From contig NZ_JADNYP010000014.1 in the NCBI RefSeq assembly GCF_015680705.1, positions 1-64,000 of the forward strand: a DNA stretch of 64,000 nt, read 5' to 3'. The notes below the pieces were generated by a model, which made no database searches, was not told the DNA's origin, and was given only the letters and a program-made list of their open reading frames with translations. Source of the DNA: Pseudomonas fulva. GTDB taxonomy: Bacteria > Pseudomonadota > Gammaproteobacteria > Pseudomonadales > Pseudomonadaceae. Within the stretch, counting starts at the first letter, position 1; the number at the start of each line of letters is the position of its first letter. The position numbers and the translations under genes were made by a program. Of this stretch, positions 9,558 through 17,914 are shown piece after piece.

Positions 9558-9638
9558 GCCGACACCCGTTCGCCCCGTTCGGTGATCGCCCTCCACCTGT
9601 ACCAGAAGGACCTGGCGCCGGAAGCGTTAGGGGCCATG
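9558..9638 (+). pseudogene. Relic of a ketoacyl-synthase (FabH-like) 3' end
   Basis: Twenty-seven codons align in frame with the C-terminal region of the gene ending at 9303. The relic reads ADTRSPRSVIALHLYQKDLA then PEALGAM; the intact gene reads ANTSSAGSVIAFHLHQDDLQ then PGALGVL. The catalytic Asn is Asp here, and no start, body or proper end remains. It lies between the REP pair and the RAYT gene. It is best explained as the tail of a second or earlier copy left by duplication or recombination at the REP island. Confidence 0.75.
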
Positions 9639-9648
9639 CCATCCCGGC

Positions 9649-10098
9649 TCACAACCACACCGCGTCCCAATGCGAATAAGCGCCCACCCGGTCCACCAGT
9701 CCTGCCCTTAGCGGGTTGGCCACGATATAGCGCGCGGCGGTACGCACGTCGTCCCGACGACGCAGCGCCCGGTCGTGATAACCCGCCTGCCACACCCGCC
9801 CGGTCGCCAGCCCAGCCTTGAGCAACGCCGCACTGCTGCAGGATTTGAAGCCATGCACCACACGCTCGAGCCTGGACGATTCCAGCTGGAGGAGCCAGTG
9901 CAGGTGATCGGGCATCAAGACCCAGGCCAGGGTGTCGAATTCGCCGGGGCGCGTTTGTACGTGTCGGATGACGGTTCTGGCAGCCTTGAGCTGTTGAAAC
10001 AGCGGTGCCCGCCGATGGGTGACGGTGGTGACGAGGTAAATGCGGCCAGGCTCTGAAAACCGGCCGCGACGTAGTCGATGGGATGCGGGGTAGTGCAT
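9649..10098 (-). CDS. REP-associated tyrosine transposase (RAYT)
   Basis: 149-residue single-domain Y1/HUH transposase of the IS200/IS605-like RAYT group, which acts on REP sequences. The paired His motif MPDHLHW is at H65/H67 and the nucleophile Tyr is Y124 in AARYIVANPLRAGLV. The start MHYPASHRLRRGRF is chosen for its GGAGGC box 8 nt upstream; the longer reading to 10236 has no family similarity. The gene sits between two identical 80-bp REP repeats, the classic RAYT context, and is convergent with the FabH-like gene. No disrupting mutations were seen. Confidence 0.88.
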   Translation of the reverse strand: MHYPASHRLRRGRFSEPGRIYLVTTVTHRRAPLFQQLKAARTVIRHVQTRPGEFDTLAWVLMPDHLHWLLQLESSRLERVVHGFKSCSSAALLKAGLATGRVWQAGYHDRALRRRDDVRTAARYIVANPLRAGLVDRVGAYSHWDAVWL

Positions 10099-10225
10099 GC
10101 GCAGCCTCCTTGGCAGGGTATGGGTCAGGAAGCTTAGAAGGCAGGGAGGTGAGGGTAGGCGTGATTGTTTTACCGATCGTTGCTCGGGTGTGCTATGGCA
10201 TGTTTTCTGAGGCTGAAGCGTCCGC

Positions 10226-10305
10226 CTGATACTCATCGATGGCTGATTTCATGGGCCTTGCAGGCCCAATCGCGGCACAGGGGCCGCTCCTACAGGAGAC
10301 CGCGA
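10226..10305. repeat. 80-bp direct repeat with REP, copy 2 (right of RAYT)
   Basis: Identical to 9402-9481. Its opposing REP partner begins at about 10312 (GTGGGAGCGGCCCCT), is cut by an IS256-family element at 10329, and resumes at 11709. Confidence 0.9.
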
Positions 10306-10320
10306 TGACCGGTGTGGGAG

Positions 10321-10328
10321 CGGCCCCT
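10321..10328. repeat. 8-bp target site duplication, left copy
   Basis: CGGCCCCT immediately before the left end of the IS, repeated at 11701-11708 immediately after the right end. Eight bp is the usual IS256-family duplication length. Confidence 0.85.
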
Positions 10329-11700
10329 GGGACTGTCAGATTTTTTGTGTGCGGGCCGGTAACGGCCTGCCGTCGGGCAGACCTTGATTCACCAGGTCGG
10401 CCTGATGAACCGATCTCCGTACAGAACCGCAAATTGATTCATCGCACTTTTCCAATCATGCGCCGCTGAGCCCCAGTTTGCTGTGATGTTTCGAAGTCCC
10501 AGCCAAATCAGTTTGGTGGCCGCGTCGTCGTTCGGGAAGTGGCCACGGGTCTTGATGATCTTGCGCAGCTGAGCATTGATACTCTCGATGGCATTGGTGG
10601 TGTAGATCACTTTCCGGATGGCGGGCGGGAACACAAAGAAGGGAATCACGCGATCCCAAGCCCGTCGCCAGGCAGCCACCACCGTTGGATACTGCTTACC
10701 CCACGGCCCATTTTCAAATTCATCCAGAGCCTGTTCGGCCGCCTGGGCATCGATGGCCTGGTAGATCGGCTTGAGGGCTTTGGCCAGTTCCCGACGCTTG
10801 TCCCAAGCCGCGTAATCAAGGCTGTTGCGGATCAGATGCACGATGCATGTCTGCAGTGTCGTTTCCGGAAACACCGCGCTGAGCGCCTCTGGCATGCCTT
10901 TGAGGCCATCGGTCACGGCAATCAGCACGTCCTCGACGCCGCGCGTCTTGAGGTCGTTGAAAACCTTCATCCAGAACTTCGCGCCCTCGGTGTTTTCGAT
11001 CCAGATGCCCAGGATATCGCGAGTGCCGTCCGGTAAAACACCCAGCGCCAGGTAGATCGCCTTGTTGCGAACCAAGCCTTCTTCGCGGATTTTGACCCGC
11101 AGAGCATCAAAGAAAATGACGGGATACATCGGCTCCAGGGGCCGCTGTTGCCACGTGCCAATTTCTTCCATGACCTCGGCGGTCACAGAGCTGATGAAGT
11201 CAGGCGAAACGTCTGTACCGTACTGCTCGGAGAGAAACGCACGGATCTCTCTGACCGTCATTCCACGGGCGTACATGGCGATGATCTTGTCGTCGAAACC
11301 GGTGTAACGGCGCTCATGCTTGGGGATCAGAATGGGCGAAAAACTGCCATCCCGGTCGCGGGGGATGTCCAACCGCAGCGGGCCATCGCCGGTCAGCACG
11401 GTCTTGCCGCTCTTGCCGTTGCGCTGATTGGTTTCATCCTCCGGGCGCTGCGCGCCCGACGGATAACCCAGGTGATGACCAAGCTCGGCATTCAGGGCTC
11501 GCTCGATCAGGGCCTTTTTGAACGCCGCAGAGGCCTCTTCGATCGCCTCTGCAGTCATCAGGGTGTCAGGAAACTGCTCAAGCAGCTCCTTCGGGATTTT
11601 CGGCAGCTCTCGCACCGGTTGGCGCGCAGGTTTCTTTTTGTTTGGCATACATGCACCTCTTACTCATGTTATGCCCGAACACAAAATTTCTGACACCCCC
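10329..11700 (-). mobile_element. IS256-family insertion sequence (1372 bp)
   Basis: A complete element. The left end GGGACTGTCAGATTTTTTGT matches the reverse complement of the right end GGGGGTGTCAGAAATTTTGT at 17 of 20 positions, so terminal inverted repeats of about 27 bp are visible. One intact transposase is encoded, and 8-bp direct repeats CGGCCCCT flank it. Joining the flanks restores an uninterrupted REP (GGAGCGGCCCCTGCGCCGCG), so the target was a REP. The intact gene and perfect target duplication suggest a fairly recent insertion. Confidence 0.92.
10389..11648 (-). CDS. IS256-family transposase (mutator type)
   Basis: 419-residue DDE transposase that catalyses movement of the surrounding element. 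Visible landmarks are D181 (FFDALRVKIREEG), D247 (VTDGLKGMPEA), the C268-x2-H271 pair (CIVHLIRNS) and E355 (TTNAIESINAQLRK), all at family spacing. Length is normal and no frameshift is seen. The start MPNKKKPARQ has an AGAGGTG box upstream. Confidence 0.95.
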   Translation of the reverse strand: MPNKKKPARQPVRELPKIPKELLEQFPDTLMTAEAIEEASAAFKKALIERALNAELGHHLGYPSGAQRPEDETNQRNGKSGKTVLTGDGPLRLDIPRDRDGSFSPILIPKHERRYTGFDDKIIAMYARGMTVREIRAFLSEQYGTDVSPDFISSVTAEVMEEIGTWQQRPLEPMYPVIFFDALRVKIREEGLVRNKAIYLALGVLPDGTRDILGIWIENTEGAKFWMKVFNDLKTRGVEDVLIAVTDGLKGMPEALSAVFPETTLQTCIVHLIRNSLDYAAWDKRRELAKALKPIYQAIDAQAAEQALDEFENGPWGKQYPTVVAAWRRAWDRVIPFFVFPPAIRKVIYTTNAIESINAQLRKIIKTRGHFPNDDAATKLIWLGLRNITANWGSAAHDWKSAMNQFAVLYGDRFIRPTW

Positions 11701-11708
11701 CGGCCCCT
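11701..11708. repeat. 8-bp target site duplication, right copy
   Basis: CGGCCCCT, the partner of 10321-10328. Confidence 0.85.
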
Positions 11709-11710
11709 GC

Positions 11711-11975
11711 GCCGCGATTGGGCCCGCAGGGCCCACAAAATCAGCCTCACCGACCCACGCCCAGGCACCGTCGGCAATAGCCGATACTACAGCGGTGTCA
11801 CTACGGCCGTAGGAGCGGCCCCCGTGCCGCGATTGGGCCCGCAGGGCCCACAAAATCAGCCTCACCGACCCACGCCCAGGCACCGTCGGCAATAGCCGAT
11901 ACTACAGCGGTGTCACTACGGCTGTAGGAGCGGCCCCTGTGCCGCGATTGGGCCCGCAGGGCCCACAAATCAGCC
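11711..11975. repeat. REP tandem array, 115-bp period
   Basis: Two nearly identical 115-bp units (11711-11825 and 11826-11940) and a partial third (from 11941 to about 11975). Each starts GCCGCGATTGGGCCCGCAGG, runs through AATCAGCCTCACCGACCCAC and CGTCGGCAATAGCCGATACT, and ends in the REP head GTAGGAGCGGCCCC. The units differ at about two positions, which indicates recent tandem amplification. All REPs point the same way. There is no gene in this 420-bp gap. Confidence 0.9.
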
Positions 11976-12012
11976 ATCCCGATCCATGTCCAATACGTCA
12001 CCCGCACAGCGC

Positions 12013-12041
12013 AAAAGGCAGACGCCTAAAGACGTCTGCCT
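12013..12041 (-). terminator. Rho-independent terminator of the porin gene
   Basis: On the minus strand, a 9-bp stem AGGCAGACG...CGTCTGCCT with loop TCTTTAGG is followed by TTTTGC. It lies 28 bp past the porin stop codon. Confidence 0.75.
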
Positions 12042-12068
12042 CTACCTCACGCCGGCTTCAGGTCACGC

Positions 12069-13316
12069 TTAGAACTTCGCCTCCAGATCCACCTGCACCG
12101 TGTCCACGTTCGCATCGTTGCGCGGCAGGTTCGAGCGGTCCGACTTGGCCGCCAGGTACGCCGCGGCCACCGAGAAGTTCTTGTCGATCTCGTAACCGAC
12201 CTTGATCTTGTGCCCGCGCGAACCGGTGAAGCCGTTGGCGAAGTCGGAGTCGGTGAAGGCGCTGACCACCGCGTTGCGCTGCACGTCGCGGTAGTTGTAG
12301 TCGATGCCGAAGGCGCCGAGCTTGGTCTTCACGCCCGCCAGCCAGGCGGTGTCCTCGCTGTCGTCGGCCTCGGTGTTGACCACGTACTGGCCATACGCCG
12401 AAAGCGGAATGGCCAGGCCGGTGAAGTCCAGCTGGCCGAAGCCTTCGACCAGGTTGAACTCGTTGGTGGTGTTGCCGTTGACCAGCAGCGGGGCGGAGGA
12501 CTCGTCGTTGTCGTAGCCGTAGACACTGGCGCCCAGGGTCATCTTCAGCGTGTCGGCCGGCGCGAAGCGCGCGCCCAGCTGGCCTGCGTACAGTTGCAGG
12601 TCGTGCTTGAACTGCACGCCGTCGCCGTCGACGTTGTCCTTGAGCATGTAGTGACCGGCGCTGCCGAACAGCTCGACACCGCCCAGGTCGGTCTTGTAGG
12701 TCGCGACCACGCCTTCGGGGTTGACGTCGCTGTCCCAGATCACGTCGCCCATGCTCACCCACGGCTGGGGCATCTTGCCGCCGATCAGGTGCAGGTTGGG
12801 AATGGCGGTCGGGTGCCAGTCGAGGTAGGCCAGGTCGACCCACAGCGATTTCTTCTCGAAGTAGTTGTCCAGGCTCTGGTTGGTGGAGCGGGCGTCGGCG
12901 CCGCTGCCGGTGGCCACGCGGATGCCGGCATCGACCTGCGGGTTGATCTCGCTGTACACGCCGACCCGGGCACGCACGCGCTCGCGGTCCTGGTTGCCGC
13001 TGCGCGACACCGGGTTGTCGACGTTGACATCTTCGTAGCGCAGGCGGACATCGCCCTTGATCTGGGTCTTGGCGGCCCATGCCACTTTCTGTTCAAACGA
13101 GCTCAGGCGTTCGGATTGAGCCTTCTGGACGGCTTTCTCCTGGGTTTCCTTGGCCAGGTCAGCCTGCAGTTCGTTGTACTGCGCCTGGTTGATGGAACCG
13201 TTGGCGCGAAGCATTTCGAGCAGCTTGGCGTCGACGGCCGCACTGGCCGGAGCACTCAGAGCCAGCATCATGCCGGTGCACAGGCTCGCTCCGGTTAGTG
13301 TAGAAACAAGACGCAT
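12069..13316 (-). CDS. Putative outer-membrane porin
   Basis: 415 residues with a clear signal peptide (MRLVSTLTGASLCTGMMLAL then SAPASAA). A short coiled-coil-like stretch (residues about 35-70, Gln/Glu/Lys rich) follows, then a beta-barrel-like region of alternating strands ending in Phe (VDLEAKF), as outer-membrane proteins do. It resembles the 'putative porin' family of Pseudomonas; substrate unknown. The start is chosen at MRLVST, with GGGAG about 8 nt upstream; the longer reading to 13541 lacks a signal peptide at its front. A terminator follows. It is divergent from the FemAB-like gene. Confidence 0.82.
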   Translation of the reverse strand: MRLVSTLTGASLCTGMMLALSAPASAAVDAKLLEMLRANGSINQAQYNELQADLAKETQEKAVQKAQSERLSSFEQKVAWAAKTQIKGDVRLRYEDVNVDNPVSRSGNQDRERVRARVGVYSEINPQVDAGIRVATGSGADARSTNQSLDNYFEKKSLWVDLAYLDWHPTAIPNLHLIGGKMPQPWVSMGDVIWDSDVNPEGVVATYKTDLGGVELFGSAGHYMLKDNVDGDGVQFKHDLQLYAGQLGARFAPADTLKMTLGASVYGYDNDESSAPLLVNGNTTNEFNLVEGFGQLDFTGLAIPLSAYGQYVVNTEADDSEDTAWLAGVKTKLGAFGIDYNYRDVQRNAVVSAFTDSDFANGFTGSRGHKIKVGYEIDKNFSVAAAYLAAKSDRSNLPRNDANVDTVQVDLEAKF

Positions 13317-13553
13317 AAGGTTCTCCCTGTTGAAAAGTGGGGAGGCTGGCGCCCACCCCCGAGTTGGCATGTCTTCCGAAAGTGCCTGAATAGACAGGTT
13401 CTGGGGTTCCGGAAAACAGGCGCAAGTATTGCGAGGGCCAATGACAGATTGATGTCGATTTGATGTCGCTGCGATGAAGTCCGGCATGGACGATTTGAGC
13501 TTGGCCGACCTCTTCCGCGATACTGGCCATTCACTTGCCACGAGTCGATCGAC

Positions 13554-14681
13554 GTGACCCGCCTCTACAGTCTTGCCTGCCTGCGCGACCTGTCACCGGC
13601 CATCTGGGATGCGCAGGTGCCGCCGGACCAGCCGTTCTTGCGCCATGCCTTTCTCTCGGCGCTGGAGGACAGCGGCAGCCTCGGTCCTGACAGCGGCTGG
13701 GCCAGCGAGCATCTGGTGCTGGAGCGGGACGGGCAGGCGCGGGCGATCCTGCCGGCCTATCGCAAGTGGCACTCGTTTGGCGAGTACGTGTTCGATCATG
13801 CCTGGGCCGATGCCTGCGAGCGTGCCGGCATCGCCTACTATCCCAAGCTGCTCGGTGCGGTGCCGTTCAGTCCGGTCAGCGGCCCGCGGCTGCTGGCGGC
13901 CGACCCGAGCGATGGGTTGCAGCTGTTGCAGGCCGTGCCTGGATACCTGGCCGAGGCCGGGCTTTCCGGCGCCCATGTGAATTTCACCGATCCGCCCCTG
14001 GACGCCCAGCTGGGCGACTTGCCGGGCTGGATGGAGCGCCTGGGCTGCCAGTTCCACTGGCGCAACCAGGGCTACCGGGACTTCCAGGACTTCCTCGACC
14101 TGCTCAGCTCGCGCAAGCGCAAGCAGATGCGCAAGGAGCGCGAACAGGTGGCCGGGCAGGGGATCGAGTTCGACTGGTATCCAGGCAACGCCTTGAGCGA
14201 GGCGCAGTGGGACTTCATCTACCGCTGCTATGCCAACACTTATGCCGTGCGTCGACGCGCGCCCTACCTGACGCGGGCATTCTTCAGTCTGCTCGGCGAG
14301 CGCATGCCGGAGGCGGTGCGGGTGGTCATCGCCCGGCAAGGCGGGCGGCCGGTGGCGATGGCCTTGAGCCTGGTCGGGGCTGGCAGCCTCTACGGGCGCT
14401 ACTGGGGTTGCCTGGACGAATTCGATCGTTTGCATTTCGAGGCCTGCTTCTACCAGGGCATGGAGTTCGCCATCCGCGAGGGCCTGCAACGCTTCGATGC
14501 CGGGGCGCAGGGCGAGCACAAGCTGATTCGTGGGTTCGAGCCGGTGTTGACGCGCTCGTGGCACTACCTGCTGCATCCAGGGCTGCGTCGGGCGGTGGAG
14601 GACTTCCTGATGCAGGAGCGGGAAGGGGTCAGGGCGTATGCGGACGCGGCGCGGCAGGCGCTGCCGTATCGGCAGGTGTAA
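13554..14681 (+). CDS. FemAB-like GNAT-fold protein (DUF482)
   Basis: 375 residues, GTG start. It matches the FemAB-like/DUF482 family of GNAT-fold proteins often labelled peptidoglycan-biosynthesis related. Typical stretches are SSRKRKQMRKEREQV (about 184-198), YRCYANTYAVRRRAPYLT (about 223-240) and FDAGAQGEHKLIRGFEPV (about 319-336). Biochemical role unknown; cytoplasmic, with no signal peptide. The RBS is weak, so the exact start is less certain. It is divergent from the porin. Confidence 0.8.
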   Translation: MTRLYSLACLRDLSPAIWDAQVPPDQPFLRHAFLSALEDSGSLGPDSGWASEHLVLERDGQARAILPAYRKWHSFGEYVFDHAWADACERAGIAYYPKLLGAVPFSPVSGPRLLAADPSDGLQLLQAVPGYLAEAGLSGAHVNFTDPPLDAQLGDLPGWMERLGCQFHWRNQGYRDFQDFLDLLSSRKRKQMRKEREQVAGQGIEFDWYPGNALSEAQWDFIYRCYANTYAVRRRAPYLTRAFFSLLGERMPEAVRVVIARQGGRPVAMALSLVGAGSLYGRYWGCLDEFDRLHFEACFYQGMEFAIREGLQRFDAGAQGEHKLIRGFEPVLTRSWHYLLHPGLRRAVEDFLMQEREGVRAYADAARQALPYRQV

Positions 14682-14760
14682 TCCAATGGGAGCGGCCTCG
14701 GCAGCCTGGCAGGTTCGAAAGAGTAGGTTCGTGCGCGGGTTGTGGCAGCGAGGGTAGAGC

Positions 14761-14835
14761 GCTGTGGCCTGGCCGGTTCCGGGCCCGCTTCGCGGGCACC
14801 GCGGCCGGTCCGCAGCCCCGGCGGCGGCCGCTAAG
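14761..14835. repeat. REP-like palindromes
   Basis: GGGCCCGCTTCGCGGGC hairpin, then CCGCGGCCGGTCCGCAGCCC and GGCGGCGGCCGCTAAGCGCC. It is of the same kind as 3899-3942 and lies between convergent genes. Confidence 0.5.
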
Positions 14836-14906
14836 CGCCAGCGCAGTGATTCCGCCGATGATGCCGCAAGCACGGGCCTCGCGATACTGCGGTCTCTACA
14901 CGCGCA

Positions 14907-15278
14907 TCAGGATTTCTTCAGCAGATCAGCCAACCCGGCAAACGGGTTATGCGTGGCTGTCGCGGTCTTCGGGCTGCTCAGCGACCCCTCGCTGAAATAC
15001 TGCTGGTCGGTATAGCGGGCATGCTCGTTGTCATGGCAATACAGGCACAGCAACTCCCAGTTCGAACCGTCCTGGGGGTTGTTGTCGTGGTTGTGGTCGC
15101 GGTGATGCACGGTCAGTTCGGAGAGGCGCTTGCCGGAAAACTCGCGGGCGCAGCGGCCACACACATGCGGATACATTTTTAGCGCCTTGTCACGATAGCC
15201 CATTTCCTTGTCGCGCTTGGCGTCGGCAAGGATGCGGTCGAGGCGGGCGGTGGCGGCGGCGGAAGAGGCCGAGCTCAT
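14907..15278 (-). CDS. yajD: HNH endonuclease YajD family
   Basis: 123-residue small HNH-fold protein. Zinc-binding cysteines occur in HVCGRC (about 38-43) and LCLYCHDNEH (about 77-86), with the core HHRDHNHDNN between them. This matches E. coli YajD in size and layout. Likely a nucleic-acid-binding nuclease; function not established. It has its own short promoter gap from the neighbouring secreted protein gene. Confidence 0.85.
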   Translation of the reverse strand: MSSASSAAATARLDRILADAKRDKEMGYRDKALKMYPHVCGRCAREFSGKRLSELTVHHRDHNHDNNPQDGSNWELLCLYCHDNEHARYTDQQYFSEGSLSSPKTATATHNPFAGLADLLKKS

Positions 15279-15413
15279 GGCGGTGTTCCTTTCTAGTGTT
15301 CAGGGCTGTTGACGGTCTTGACCTTGATTCTAGCGCGTGGACGCGCGCCGCGGACAGGCAAAACCGCGCCATTGCGGGTAGCCTGTAGCTTGGTTATCGA
15401 CAGGAGGCAGCAG

Positions 15414-15707
15414 ATGTTCCATGCGATCCTCGCCACAGTGATCCTCTTGGCCTGGCCTGCGGCCCAGGCCGCCAGCCAGCCGCCGCGCCTGGTCGTGCCG
15501 GTGCCGGGCGCGCCGGGCACCGCGACGCCGACGCCTTATCCGCAGATCACCCCCGGCGCCCCGGTCCGGGCAGGTGACAACCAGCCCGGCGCACCGCTGT
15601 TGCCACCGATGCCGTTGCCTTCGCCACCCAAGGACCAGCCATTGCCGGGCCTGCGCCAGCCGCCGGGGCCAGCACCCGCGCCCCAGCGGCCTGAACGCGA
15701 CGACTGA
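15414..15707 (+). CDS. Proline-rich exported hypothetical protein
   Basis: 97 residues: a signal peptide (MFHAILATVILLAWPAAQA) followed by a low-complexity Pro/Gly/Ala tail ending in RPERDD. The start ATG has CAGGAGGCAGCAG upstream, an excellent RBS. No enzymatic domain. Probably periplasmic. Its stop lies 4 bp from the convergent oligopeptidase stop. Confidence 0.7.
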   Translation: MFHAILATVILLAWPAAQAASQPPRLVVPVPGAPGTATPTPYPQITPGAPVRAGDNQPGAPLLPPMPLPSPPKDQPLPGLRQPPGPAPAPQRPERDD

Positions 15708-15711
15708 GCCT

Positions 15712-17775
15712 TCAGGCAGGCTCGGAGCCCACGCCCAGCTGGTCGAGAATGAACGCGTACTCCAGCGCCACGTCACGCAGCCCCTGGTAGCGTCCGCTCA
15801 TGCCGCCGTGTCCCGCGCCCATCTCGGTCTTGAGCAGCAGCGGGTTGGCATCGGTCTTGAGCGTACGCAGGCGCGCCACCCACTTGGCCGCTTCCCAGTA
15901 CTGCACCCGGCTGTCGTTGTAGCCGGCCACTACCAGCATGGCCGGGTAGTCCTGGGCCTTGACGTTCTCGTAGGGCGCATAGGCCCTGATCCGCTGGTAG
16001 ACCTCCGGCTCCTGCGGGTTGCCCCATTCGTCATACTCGGTCACGGTCAGTGGCAGCTCCGGGTCGAGCATGGTGTTGAGCACATCGACGAAAGGCACTT
16101 CGGCGATGGCGCAGCGGAACAGTTCCGGGCGCTGGTTGAGCACGGCGCCGATCAGCAGGCCACCGGCACTGCCACCGCTGATGGCCAGGCGATCACGCGC
16201 GGTCACGCCTTCGGCCAGCAAGTGCTCGGCGCAGGCGATGAAGTCGTCGAAGGTGTTCTGCTTGTGCGCCTGCTTGCCTGCCCGGTACCAGGCTTCGCCA
16301 AGCTCGCCGCCACCGCGCACATGGGCAATGGCAAAACCCACGCCGCGTTGCAGCAGGCTCAGCCGGGCATGCGAGAACCAGGGGTCCAGGCTGGCTCCGT
16401 AGGCGCCGTAGCCATACAGGTAGAGCGGCACGCAGCGTCCCAGGTCGCAACGTCGACGGACCAGGCTGATCGGGATGCGCGTGCCATCGGCGGCGGTGGC
16501 CCAGAGGCGTTCGCTGACATATTCGTCGGCATCGAACTGGCCGAGCACCGGGGTTTGCTTGAGCACTTGCTGGGCACCGCTGGCCAGTTCCAGCTGGCGG
16601 ATCTGTGCCGGCCGGTTGAGCGCTTCGTAGCGCAGGCGGATGCGCGGGCTGGCGAACTCCAGGCTGTCCTGCACATGCAGGCTGTAGGCGGCGTCCGGCA
16701 ATTGCACGCGGTAGGCCGGCAGGCCACGCGGGTGGATCTCGATGATCGGCAGGCCGCCCGCGCGCAGGCTCAGGCTCAGCGCCTCGGCATTGAGGCTCAC
16801 GCCGTCGAGCATGACATCCTCGCGGTGGGGCACCAGCAGTTGCCATTGCGCCTCGCTTGGCACCTGGTCGGCCGGCGCATGGTACAGCGCGAAATTGATA
16901 CCGTCGCGGTTGCTGCGCACGAACCAGCGCCATTGGCCGTCCAGCTGGCCATGGTCGGGGGAGTATTCGTGGCCCTCGCGCCGTGGCGCCAGGCAGGTGA
17001 ACGCTGCTTGCGGCGTGGCGGCGTCGAGTACCCAGGCTTCGCTGGTGGTCTTGCTGCCCAGCAGCAGGACCAGTTGCCGTTCCGAGCTGGAGCGGTAGCA
17101 ATGCAGGAAGAAACGCCCGTCGGGCTCCTCGAAGACCAGGCTGGCCTGGGCTTCGCCGAGGCGGTGACGCATCAGCCGGCAGGGCCGGTGGGTCTCGTCG
17201 AGCTGGGCGAAGAACACCGTCTGGCTGTCGTTGGCCCAGGTCATGCTGCCGTCGCAGTCCTCGAAGGGCAGGGTGTGCAGCGTGCCGTCGACAAGGTCCT
17301 TGACGTACAGGGTGTAGATCTCGTCGCCGCTGGCATCGAGGCTGTAGGCCAGCAGGCGATGATCGGGGCTGATGCTGAAGGTCCCCAGGGCGAGAAAGCC
17401 GCCATTGGCCAGGACATTCGGGTCGAGCAACAGCTGTTCCCGGCTTTCGTCGACCACCAGCGAATCGTCGGCCGGGCGTGGGCAACGGTAATGGCGCGGA
17501 TATTCATCGCCGGCCGTGGTGCGCGTGTAGTAAAGCCACGGCCCCCATGGCGAGGGCAGCGACAGGTCGGTCTCCAGGATGCGCGCGCGGATTTCTTCGA
17601 ACAGCCGTTCGCGCATCGGCGCCTGGTCGGCCAGGCAATCCTGCTGGTAGGCGTTTTCCTCGGCCAGGTACGCCAGCACTTCGGGCGTGTCGCGGGCCTG
17701 AAGCCAGGCGTAGGGGTCTGCGCCGGCGTCCTGGCGTGCGATCGGGGGCTGGCGAAGGTTCGGGGTGGCGGGCAT
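15712..17775 (-). CDS. ptrB: Oligopeptidase B (S9 family prolyl oligopeptidase)
   Basis: 687-residue serine peptidase: an N-terminal seven-bladed propeller, then a C-terminal alpha/beta hydrolase domain. It cleaves short peptides after basic residues, in the cytoplasm. Catalytic residues are S536 (SGGSAGGLL), D621 (GYNDSRV) and H656 (GAGHGG). The start is placed at MPATPNLRQPPIARQDAGAD because upstream codons to 17916 overlap the divergent gene and show no similarity. Length agrees with PtrB. Confidence 0.92.
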   Translation of the reverse strand: MPATPNLRQPPIARQDAGADPYAWLQARDTPEVLAYLAEENAYQQDCLADQAPMRERLFEEIRARILETDLSLPSPWGPWLYYTRTTAGDEYPRHYRCPRPADDSLVVDESREQLLLDPNVLANGGFLALGTFSISPDHRLLAYSLDASGDEIYTLYVKDLVDGTLHTLPFEDCDGSMTWANDSQTVFFAQLDETHRPCRLMRHRLGEAQASLVFEEPDGRFFLHCYRSSSERQLVLLLGSKTTSEAWVLDAATPQAAFTCLAPRREGHEYSPDHGQLDGQWRWFVRSNRDGINFALYHAPADQVPSEAQWQLLVPHREDVMLDGVSLNAEALSLSLRAGGLPIIEIHPRGLPAYRVQLPDAAYSLHVQDSLEFASPRIRLRYEALNRPAQIRQLELASGAQQVLKQTPVLGQFDADEYVSERLWATAADGTRIPISLVRRRCDLGRCVPLYLYGYGAYGASLDPWFSHARLSLLQRGVGFAIAHVRGGGELGEAWYRAGKQAHKQNTFDDFIACAEHLLAEGVTARDRLAISGGSAGGLLIGAVLNQRPELFRCAIAEVPFVDVLNTMLDPELPLTVTEYDEWGNPQEPEVYQRIRAYAPYENVKAQDYPAMLVVAGYNDSRVQYWEAAKWVARLRTLKTDANPLLLKTEMGAGHGGMSGRYQGLRDVALEYAFILDQLGVGSEPA

Positions 17776-17914
17776 GCGAGAGTCTCTCGATCTATGGCGA
17801 TACCGAGCGGGCCGGCGACAGCGTGCTCGTCCGGCCGGCATCGCGGCTTTTGGGGGCGCCTGCGCGCAAAAGTGTTTATCATAAGCATCAATTTGCCTGG
17901 CATGCATCCGTACC

